Source: Marinilabiliaceae bacterium JC017 (GTDB taxonomy: Bacteria > Bacteroidota > Bacteroidia > Bacteroidales > Marinilabiliaceae). From it: a stretch of 64,000 nucleotides of DNA. The translations under genes and the position numbers were made by a program. The notes below the pieces were generated by a model. It was not told the DNA's origin. It made no database searches and saw nothing but the letters and a program-made list of their open reading frames with translations. Location of the stretch: NCBI GenBank assembly GCA_004296775.1, contig RHGE01000008.1, positions 1 through 64,000 on the forward strand, in the 5' to 3' direction. Each line of letters begins with the position of its first letter. The first letter of the stretch is position 1. Below are positions 37,103 through 43,894 of the stretch, piece after piece.

Positions 37103-37485
37103 TAGAACACTTTAATAAATTAAAAATAATTAGCCTCTTATTTGTAGTTTTTACAGCTTTTGCAAGCTGTAAAAAAGAAGAACAATTGGAATTAACAGGT
37201 TCGGTTACTTTGCGATTTGTTAATTATTCAAGTATTGATGAGTTAAATGTTTTTAAACCCAAAATTTATGGATACGTTGAACCATTTTACGATTATCCAC
37301 CAATTGTTAGCGATATTACAATTAATTCACATGCTACATCAGGTGAAATTAAGCTGAATATGGGTAACTATATTTGTGAATACAGTGAAAAAACACCGGG
37401 AACATATGATTCATATACCGGAAGAATCAAGGCTTTTCAGGTTTATCCAGGCGAACATCTTGAATTAATAATTGATTTAAAATAG
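37099..37485 (+). CDS. Orphan lipoprotein in the fifth X/Y-type unit (128 aa)
   Basis: It starts at ATG 37099, overlapping the preceding stop. A lipoprotein signal (LLFVVFTAFASCKKEEQ; Cys at about residue 24) is followed by a beta-rich domain (TGSVTLRFVNYSSIDELNVF; HATSGEIKLNMGNYICEYSE). The gene is AT-rich. Beginning 36 bp after its stop is ATACAATCGAGTAG, the first bases of an X module, and then X homology ends. I do not recognise the family. Organisation (Y, gene, X start) is the same as at 7293-12290. Confidence 0.65.
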   Translation: MIEHFNKLKIISLLFVVFTAFASCKKEEQLELTGSVTLRFVNYSSIDELNVFKPKIYGYVEPFYDYPPIVSDITINSHATSGEIKLNMGNYICEYSEKTPGTYDSYTGRIKAFQVYPGEHLELIIDLK

Positions 37486-37605
37486 AAAAAGAGGAGTTTT
37501 AATAACTATTACAAGTACAGCATACAATCGAGTAGTCCCTCTATAAAAATGATAGCAATGAAAAATTGAAACTAACAGATAGAATCAGGATATGGGGTAA
37601 AAAAA

Positions 37606-37634
37606 GCCCGACTCCTTGCGGTGTCGGGCGTTTT
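37606..37634 (+). terminator. Terminator-like hairpin with near copies at 38947 and 41856
   Basis: GCCCGAC (37606) pairs with GTCGGGC (37623-37629), loop TCCTTGCGGT, then GTTTTC. 41856-41887 has ACGCCCGG/CCGGGCGT around almost the same loop. 38947-38977 has a weakened stem. All three lie in a shared segment of about 165 bp that ends in a REP-like hairpin (37550-37723, 38895-39061, 41820-41972). Confidence 0.75.
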
Positions 37635-37692
37635 CTATACAAAATTAAGTTGTTTGCTTCGCAATGTTAGTTGAAAACTAATTATTAGTATT

Positions 37693-38197
37693 GGAACGCG
37701 ATACAATCGCGCACCAGCGAGGGCCCTCTAACAGAAATACAATACATTCACGCGCGTTCCTTTCAAAGGGACGCGTTTTTTTATTATAACTACTAATGAT
37801 CGGTTCATTCACCTTTTCTAAAGTTTTAAACTTTAGAAAAGATCTAATTTCCTATCCCGGACCTCTTTAAAAGTGATAAAATAGCTTCCTTCCGGTTCAT
37901 GAAGTAAGTAGGACTTGGCACAACGTCACGATTTAAAACCCCAGCTAGCGCGGATTTGCAATCCGTGTTGTAATTTCTGCCCACCACAGAGTGATTCAAA
38001 AATGTACTTGATAGAGGATTTATTCCATCCCTTCCCGGTAAGCAGATATTCGTTTGAAGGTTTATAAGCAACATCAATGAAAATTGAGGAGGCCTGAAAA
38101 GAAAGAAACTTCCCAAACTCACGGCCTGTACCTCTTATTAGTAATTAAGGTGAGATGGGATTCAAGGGTACGCGATACAATCGCGCTCCAGGGAGGG
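37693..38197. repeat. REP-like hairpins, second cluster
   Basis: Members: 37693-37723 (core CGCGATACAATCGCG), 37940-37970 (CGGATTTGCAATCCG), 38169-38197 (CGCGATACAATCGCG). The second copy of the 140-bp repeat (37724-37856) lies between them. A 92-codon reverse frame at 37844-38122 is composed of these repeats and is not a gene; a similar false frame recurs at 41514-41750. Confidence 0.8.
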
Positions 38198-38200
38198 CAA

Positions 38201-38629
38201 TTATTTTAATTTATCGATTGTTATCGAAAAATCCAGATTATCAGGTATCTCTAATTCTTTTCTTTTTATTAAAAACATTTCTTGTGTTAGTGGCCCTATC
38301 TTATTTTCATCAGGCGAAGCATTTATCTTATCCTTAATAGATATAATGTAATAGTTTGTAATAGATTTATTTATTACACTGCCTACAAAAGGATGTTGCT
38401 TTGCTATTATGAAATCTTGGTTATAACCAACTGAAAATACTGTTGCATGAATTACACCTATCTGATATTGACCATCATTTACATATATGCACATTCCTGA
38501 CATATCATCATTTGCTGACAGTTCATATCCTAAAGTTAGTTTTTCTTCATAAACAATACGACCAATGCAAGATGTCAACATTACACTAACAAATAAAATT
38601 GACACATATAGGTTATTCTTTTTTATCAT
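38201..38629 (-). CDS. DUF3997-like lipoprotein (142 aa)
   Basis: The start at 38629 gives a lipoprotein signal (YVSILFVSVMLTSCIG). The mature part contains VFSVGYNQDFIIAKQHPF and NYYIISIKDKIN, then IGPLTQEMFLIKRKELEIPD, a pattern I associate with DUF3997 proteins. The gene is AT-rich and lies alone among REP-like repeats. The stop is 3 bp from a REP unit. Function is unknown; genes of this sort often accompany toxin-immunity clusters, but nothing here proves that. Confidence 0.65.
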   Translation of the reverse strand: MIKKNNLYVSILFVSVMLTSCIGRIVYEEKLTLGYELSANDDMSGMCIYVNDGQYQIGVIHATVFSVGYNQDFIIAKQHPFVGSVINKSITNYYIISIKDKINASPDENKIGPLTQEMFLIKRKELEIPDNLDFSITIDKLK

Positions 38630-38679
38630 TTGTTTATTCTATTAAAATTAATGGGTTCTGAAAAAATATAAGTCTGGGT

Positions 38680-39061
38680 TGTGCAAATTTGCAATTCGTG
38701 CCTCATCATTAGACAACAAAACAACCAACATCCCCTACCCTCCTGGCACAACAAAAGTAACAAAATAGACTCCTTCCGAATTCTGAAACATTCACTTTCT
38801 ATTCATAGCTGATATCTATTGATTCACAAGGCACCAAGCCCAGGTTAGGCAATTGTTAAACCTTCAGGTTTTGAAAACCTGAAGGTTTGTAAGCACTAGC
38901 AATGAAATATTGAAACCACCAGATGGAATCATGGTAAGGGTAAAAAACGCCCGCTCCTTGCGGTGCCGGGTGTTTTGTATGCTTATTTTAGTTGTTTGCT
39001 TTGTTAGTTGAAAGTTAACTTTTAGTAATGGAACACGACACAAGCGCGCACCAGTGAGGGA
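38680..39061. repeat. REP-like hairpins and terminator segment, third cluster
   Basis: A degenerate unit at 38683-38706 (CAAATTTGCAATTCG), an inverted pair AACCTTCAGGTT-TTGA-AAACCTGAAGGTT at about 38862-38890, a weakened terminator hairpin at 38947-38977, and a degenerate unit at 39028-39061 (CACGACACAAGCGCG). No gene is seen between 38630 and 39102. Confidence 0.7.
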
Positions 39062-39102
39062 CTTAACCTCTACTAGGCTTTGAAGTTATAATCCCCAAAA
39101 AA

Positions 39103-40080
39103 TCAATCTAACCATAAAAGTTTGAATGCTGTCAAGTCTATTGAATAGGTATAATCCATTAACTTTTTATTATTCAAATCATAGAATTTTAAATATGTGT
39201 GCAAATATTTATCATCAATTAATTCCTGAACAATGATCGCAATAATATTTCGATACTTATTATATACATAATCCAGTACATATTGGCTATCTCCACTTTC
39301 ATACAACTGAGTATTTTCCTTCGTTGAGAGATCATAAAGCCTAAGCTCTGTACCTTCCTTATTCTTACTAATATAAAAGAGCCTGTTATCATCATTAGCA
39401 AAGGACACTTTATACCCTTGCAAATCGAATATTATATCACTTTTATCATTGATATCATAAACTGCACTATACTTTACTTTATCCGGTCCAAAGTTCGGAA
39501 TATATCCTTCCAATACGGTATAAACTAACCTCTCTCCAGATGGTGAAAAACAATGCGGATAAAACTCGTATTGAGAACCTCCCTTAGTAAAATGCCACTC
39601 CCTCAATACATCACCATTAACAATGCATTTTAATTCGATTGTATGTTCTGATCCTTTACCCGAATCTAATTCATTTTTTTCATATTTATGAACTAATAAA
39701 AGACCACTATTTGAAAGAATAGCTTGTAAAAAAAAATGATTATTCTGATTTTTTAAAAAACTTCTGGAATTAATTCTTCCCTCAATATCCATTGTAACCA
39801 AATCGCTAAATTCTAATTTACAATCCCCTCTCTCTTCATTAACAACTCTATTACATATTAATGAACCTCTCTTTTCATGATAATCGAAAATACACATTCT
39901 TCCAATTTCAGTACGATAGGGCACAAAAACACTATCTATTTGAGAAACTACATGAAATCCATTATTAAAAAAATCATCAATAATCAATCGACCTGGGAAG
40001 TCTCTTTGCCCTAAAAGACAGCCATCCTTAAAAGCCAACAATACAATAACAACAAAAATCTTTTTAAGATATTTATTCAT
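39103..40080 (-). CDS. Orphan exported protein with TolB-like repeats (325 aa)
   Basis: The ATG at 40080 gives a signal peptide (MNKYLKKIFVVIVLLAFKDG) and is preferred over the upstream ATG at 40113, whose extra residues are polar. The mature protein is beta-rich, with repeated propeller-like blades (HCFSPSGERLVYTVLEGYIP; VSFANDDNRLFYISKNKEGT; LRLYDLSTKENTQLYES). It may be a TolB- or DPP4-N-like beta-propeller. The gene is strongly AT-rich and isolated. No named family is claimed. Confidence 0.6.
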   Translation of the reverse strand: MNKYLKKIFVVIVLLAFKDGCLLGQRDFPGRLIIDDFFNNGFHVVSQIDSVFVPYRTEIGRMCIFDYHEKRGSLICNRVVNEERGDCKLEFSDLVTMDIEGRINSRSFLKNQNNHFFLQAILSNSGLLLVHKYEKNELDSGKGSEHTIELKCIVNGDVLREWHFTKGGSQYEFYPHCFSPSGERLVYTVLEGYIPNFGPDKVKYSAVYDINDKSDIIFDLQGYKVSFANDDNRLFYISKNKEGTELRLYDLSTKENTQLYESGDSQYVLDYVYNKYRNIIAIIVQELIDDKYLHTYLKFYDLNNKKLMDYTYSIDLTAFKLLWLD

Positions 40081-40305
40081 TAATTTATTTGCTATACAAT
40101 AGTTCATATTCATTATAATTAGGCTTTAAATAACTTCCATTCTTTATTCTTTGATTAATCCATGTCGGAACCTGAATTAACTTTGGTATTAGCATTGTAT
40201 ACTTACCACCTTCCAACCCCACTTAATTGAATAAAGAGAAACAAATGATCCGTTTCTATATTGAACTGCCGTAGTTATAGCTTTCCATTCTTGATTTGAA
40301 GTTTG

Positions 40306-40493
40306 CCCCGCCGGCGCAAATTTACAATTCGTGACCCATCATTAAACCACAAAACAGCCAATACCTCCTGCTCTCCTGGCACAACAAAAGTGATAAAATA
40401 GATTCCTTCTGATTCATGAAACTTCTACTTTCTACTCATAGCTGATATCCATTGATTCACATGGCACCGATTGTAAATCGGCACGAGCGGGCC
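40306..40493. repeat. REP-like hairpins, fourth cluster
   Basis: 40306-40337 contains CAAATTTACAATTCG after GCCCCGCCGGCG. 40463-40493 is inverted, with CCGATTGTAAATCGG and GCACGAGCGGGCC. The stretch 40114-40305 shows decayed coding-like fragments but no supportable gene. Confidence 0.75.
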
Positions 40494-40499
40494 TTTTAT

Positions 40500-40808
40500 T
40501 TATTCTAGTTTACCTACTTTAACTGCATTTTCTAAATCACCTAAAGTAAGGAATCTCTTATTCTTTGAAATAAAATACTTGACTAAGAAATAAAAGCTGG
40601 TTTCTTTCGTGAAATACTTACCATAATCTAAATCACGAATATCTACCTTAAACTTAACGCTGAATTTCTCAATAAATTCAACAGCATCATCACCGTATAT
40701 TGTTAAATCTTCTTCAAGTCGTAAATTTCTATTCTTATCCATACCTTTAGGGAACATATGGTCAGGAATAAGATCTAATATTTGATTAAAGATATTAGTT
40801 TTCATCAT
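40500..40808 (-). CDS. DUF1493-family protein, acyl-carrier-like (102 aa)
   Basis: The sequence FPKGMDKNRNLRLEEDLTIY, then GDDAVEFIEKFSVKFKVDIR and DLDYGKYF matches the DUF1493 pattern, a small protein resembling acyl carrier proteins in its helical order. In place of the DSL phosphopantetheine site it has GDDAVEF, as is usual for this family, so it is probably not a carrier. It is AT-rich, cytosolic and isolated among REP units. Start at 40808 (MMKTNIF); the next Met is two bases on in the same run. Confidence 0.65.
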   Translation of the reverse strand: MMKTNIFNQILDLIPDHMFPKGMDKNRNLRLEEDLTIYGDDAVEFIEKFSVKFKVDIRDLDYGKYFTKETSFYFLVKYFISKNKRFLTLGDLENAVKVGKLE

Positions 40809-42076
40809 AAAGTAGTTAATATATTTATTACTCCAATCCTAACATTCCTTGAAACCATCCATCATACATTCCAACGAATATCACATCTTCTCGCCAATCT
40901 TAATAAAAACCTTTCGGATCATCTCTTAATTGAACATACTCAGTATATCCATCATAAATTGTTAATACAATTGCCAGAGGTCATACTGTACTACCAGCAA
41001 ATCTACCTAATTAACCCTCACTGGCGCGAATTTGCAATTCGTGCCCCATCATTAAATCACAAAACAGCCACTCCACTGCCCTCCTCACACAGCAAAAGTA
41101 ACAAAATAGACTTCTTCCGGATTCCGAAACTTCTACTTTCTATTCACAGCTAATATCTATTGATTCACAAGGCACCGAGCCCAGGTTAGGTAATTATTAA
41201 ACCTTCAGTTTTTCAAAACCTGAAGGTTTCGCGCACCAGCGAGGAGTTTTTTGAGCTATTATCTGTTTATTCACAACGCACCGATTGCAAATCGGCGCCA
41301 GCAGTTTTTTTATACCGCGGGACAGGAAAAATAGCCGCGGGAGCCCTTTCCAGCCCGCGGGACGGCTCCCCTCACCCGCGGTGTTTAATAATTTTTCCGC
41401 GGGATTAAACAAATAGCCGCGGGAATGGAATATTTTACCGCGGGAACAGATCCCCAATCCGCGGGATGTAATTCCCTGACTGGGATACTTACAAATTTAA
41501 GTCGCTTACTTGGTTATGTTAACTGAGAAATACTTATGAAACGCGATTCAATCGCGCACCAACGGGAATACTTCTCTTGTTCAACTGCCGATCCTAACAG
41601 GGATATTAATATTATGGTAATCATCCCTCCCAACACCACCATTCCTCTCAACTCTACCCCAGCTAGCGCGAATTTACAATCCGTGTTGTAATTTCTGCCC
41701 ACCGCTGAGTGATTCAATAATGTACCTGGCAGAGAATTTAAACTGTCCATTCCCGATAAACAGATATTCGTTTGGGAGATTATTAAACCTTCAGGTTTTG
41801 AAAACCTGAAGGTTTGTAAGCACCAAAAAATAGAATCAGGATAAGGAGTAAAAAAACGCCCGGCTTCTTGCGGTACCGGGCGTTTTGTATACTTATTTAA
41901 GTTGTTTATTCGCTATGTTAGTTGGAAACTAACTTTTAATAGTGGAACGCGATACAATCGCGCACCAGCGAGGAAGACCTGTAGCACGGTCAAAGATTAC
42001 CTTGTTTCTTCTTTGCCATCACTCCACGAACCCCGGGAAAATGACGGGCACTTTATTTGGTACCCGTCAGGTACTT
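40809..42076. other. Gene-free region of REP units and short-period arrays
   Basis: REP-like units lie at 41015-41047 (core CGAATTTGCAATTCG), 41277-41304 (inverted, CCGATTGCAAATCGG), 41537-41567 (CGCGATTCAATCGCG), 41662-41692 and 41944-41972 (CGCGATACAATCGCG). Two AACCTTCAGTT/AACCTGAAGGTT inverted pairs occur near 41200 and 41788. A terminator hairpin lies at 41856-41887 and the CCGCGG array at 41315-41464. Open frames here are repeat by-products. Confidence 0.7.
41315..41464. repeat. Array of eight CCGCGG palindromes at 20-21 bp spacing
   Basis: CCGCGG starts at 41315, 41335, 41355, 41376, 41397, 41417, 41438 and 41459, spacing 20, 20, 21, 21, 20, 21, 21. Six of the eight are followed by GGA or GA. 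Sequence between the motifs is not conserved. A 21-bp period on average places every motif on the same face of the helix. Confidence 0.9.
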
Positions 42077-42949
42077 TTATTTATGGAGGGCATCGTAATA
42101 AAGAGCTGCAGCGCCCAACACAACAATATCGGGTTGATCACTTACTTCTATCTTGAGTCTTTCAACAGTTTTTTCATAAGGAAATTTCCTTATGGTTTTC
42201 CACATACAGGCTTCGAAAAAAGAGTAAAACCTGGCAATATTACCACCTATCACAATACATTCAGGGTCATAGGCGTAGAGGATGGTTTTCATGGCATTAC
42301 CAAAGTCATAGCCAAACTGTTCAAGTACTGCCAGGGCTATCTTGTCTTCCTTTCTGGCCCTCTGATAGAGGGAGTCAGATTTTAATCCATATTTACGTAT
42401 AAAATAGCCAGTGGTACAGTAATACTCATAATTATGATCTTTATAGGGGATACCACCAAACTCCCCGGCACCGCAATTGGTACCGGAATACAACTTATTA
42501 TCGGTGATAACGCCACATCCCAGTCCCACACCAGTAGCAACTCCCACCAGGTTGGCAAACTGTTTGCCTTTGCCAAAATACTTCTCTCCCATGGCAAAAC
42601 AATTGGCATCATTGTTCACATAAACCCTAACTTTATATCGTTCTGTAAGCAGATCGGCCAAATGTACTTCACGCCACGACGGAATATGCTCCACATTATA
42701 AACAATTCCCTTATCCACATCAACCAGACTAGGCACACCAATACCGATACCCCCCACCTGGGAGGTAAACACTTTATCAATGGCATCCATCACCTCTTTC
42801 AATATTACCTCTTCCGGTTCAGTGTTATCAATCTCCAGGGCCAGTGACGTTTCCACCACATTATCCTTAACCCGCCCAACACGCAGCAACTTTCCGCCCA
42901 GGAAAACCCCTACGGCGCATTGATTTGTTAATGTCATATCTTTTATCAT
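42077..42949 (-). CDS. ROK-family protein with altered nucleotide-binding motif
   Basis: The ATG at 42949 (MIKDMTLTNQ) is chosen; codons before it run into the previous gene. The 290-residue protein aligns with the ROK gene just upstream. NVEHIPSWREVHL, NNDANCFAMGEKYFGKGKQF (catalytic Asp kept), GVGLGCGVITDNKLYSGTNC and GAGEFGG are present. The phosphate-1 loop DxGGTxxR is replaced by VGVFLGGKLLRVG, losing the Asp and Thr. The family's CxCGxxGC zinc motif is absent in both copies. It may be a weak kinase or a regulatory subunit. It is the last gene of a reverse-strand glycan operon. Confidence 0.82.
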   Translation of the reverse strand: MIKDMTLTNQCAVGVFLGGKLLRVGRVKDNVVETSLALEIDNTEPEEVILKEVMDAIDKVFTSQVGGIGIGVPSLVDVDKGIVYNVEHIPSWREVHLADLLTERYKVRVYVNNDANCFAMGEKYFGKGKQFANLVGVATGVGLGCGVITDNKLYSGTNCGAGEFGGIPYKDHNYEYYCTTGYFIRKYGLKSDSLYQRARKEDKIALAVLEQFGYDFGNAMKTILYAYDPECIVIGGNIARFYSFFEACMWKTIRKFPYEKTVERLKIEVSDQPDIVVLGAAALYYDALHK

Positions 42950-42959
42950 GCAAATATTG

Positions 42960-43829
42960 TTAGTTATTAGTAACCAATTCAGCGGCATCAATACACAACG
43001 CGGCAGCACCCAGGATGGCAATTTCCTGCATATCGGAAGGAAGGACCTTAATATTTTCGAGGGTGACGGAGTATGGAAAGCTTCGCAATTCCTCCCACAT
43101 GGCGGCCTGGTAAAACCGAAATGATTTGGACACCGATCCGCCCAGGATAATCACCTCCGGATCCACCGCATAAAGGATCACTTTAATGGCTTTTCCCAAA
43201 TGACTCCCATATTCACGGAATGCCTTCAGGGCTGTTTCATCTCCCAAAGAAGCCTGTTTGGCCATAACACCACCATCTTGGTTATAAAAATGATTGAAAA
43301 ACTGACCACTGCAATAAAACTCATAGTTGTAGTCCAGGTAAGGAATCATGCCAAACTCACCGGCCCCGCAATTTTGATCGGATAGTATATGGCCGTTCTT
43401 AACAATACCTCCCCCCAGTCCGGTTCCGGTAATCAATCCTACAAAGTCCTTATACTGCCGACCCTGACCAAAAACCCGTTCTCCTATGGCAAAACAATTG
43501 GCATCATTGGTGATAAATACCGGTACCTTAAAATAAGACTGAAGCCGATCTTTCAAATATACTTTTTCCCAGGATGGAATATTTTGCACATTGTAAACAA
43601 TTCCTTCTTCTGGCTTCACCAAACTGGGCACTCCAACACCAATGGCTTGTGTATCGGGTTCAAACACCTCTGAGATGGTGGCCATCAAATCATCCAACAC
43701 CACCTCTGCCCTATCGGTTTTAGGAACCAAACGACTTGCTTTCTTAACAATTTCACCGTTCACTACCCGGCCTGCCCGCATATTGGTTCCTCCCAGGTCT
43801 ACTCCAATTATTGCACTTTTTCTATTCAT
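42960..43829 (-). CDS. ROK-family sugar kinase
   Basis: The ATG at 43829 (MNRKSAIIGVDLGGTNMRAG) places the phosphate-binding loop at its usual N-terminal position; an ATG at 43847 adds six residues. The protein carries NDANCFAIGERVFGQGRQY with the catalytic Asp, TGTGLGGGIVKNGHILSDQN, and the adenosine-binding ILGGSVSKSF. It lacks the usual CGCGNxGC zinc cluster (only YCSGQFF at that place), so it belongs to a divergent branch. It lies between the GH2 gene and a second ROK gene (10-bp gap). Phosphorylation of an amino sugar released by the GH2 enzyme is a reasonable inference. Confidence 0.85.
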   Translation of the reverse strand: MNRKSAIIGVDLGGTNMRAGRVVNGEIVKKASRLVPKTDRAEVVLDDLMATISEVFEPDTQAIGVGVPSLVKPEEGIVYNVQNIPSWEKVYLKDRLQSYFKVPVFITNDANCFAIGERVFGQGRQYKDFVGLITGTGLGGGIVKNGHILSDQNCGAGEFGMIPYLDYNYEFYCSGQFFNHFYNQDGGVMAKQASLGDETALKAFREYGSHLGKAIKVILYAVDPEVIILGGSVSKSFRFYQAAMWEELRSFPYSVTLENIKVLPSDMQEIAILGAAALCIDAAELVTNN

Positions 43830-43894
43830 TAATATCTGATTATTCAAATGATTTCTTTTTTAGATTAAGTGGTCATTTTAATCACTAATCGGCA

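Noticed and set aside
37844-38122. 92-codon reverse frame as a protein gene
   Set aside because: It translates REP-like and 140-bp repeat sequence; the same peptide stretch reappears in a frame at 41514-41750, which is also repeat DNA.
41315-41464. CRISPR-like repeats with 14-15 bp spacers
   Set aside because: The conserved core is a 6-bp palindrome only, far shorter than CRISPR repeats, and there are no cas genes.
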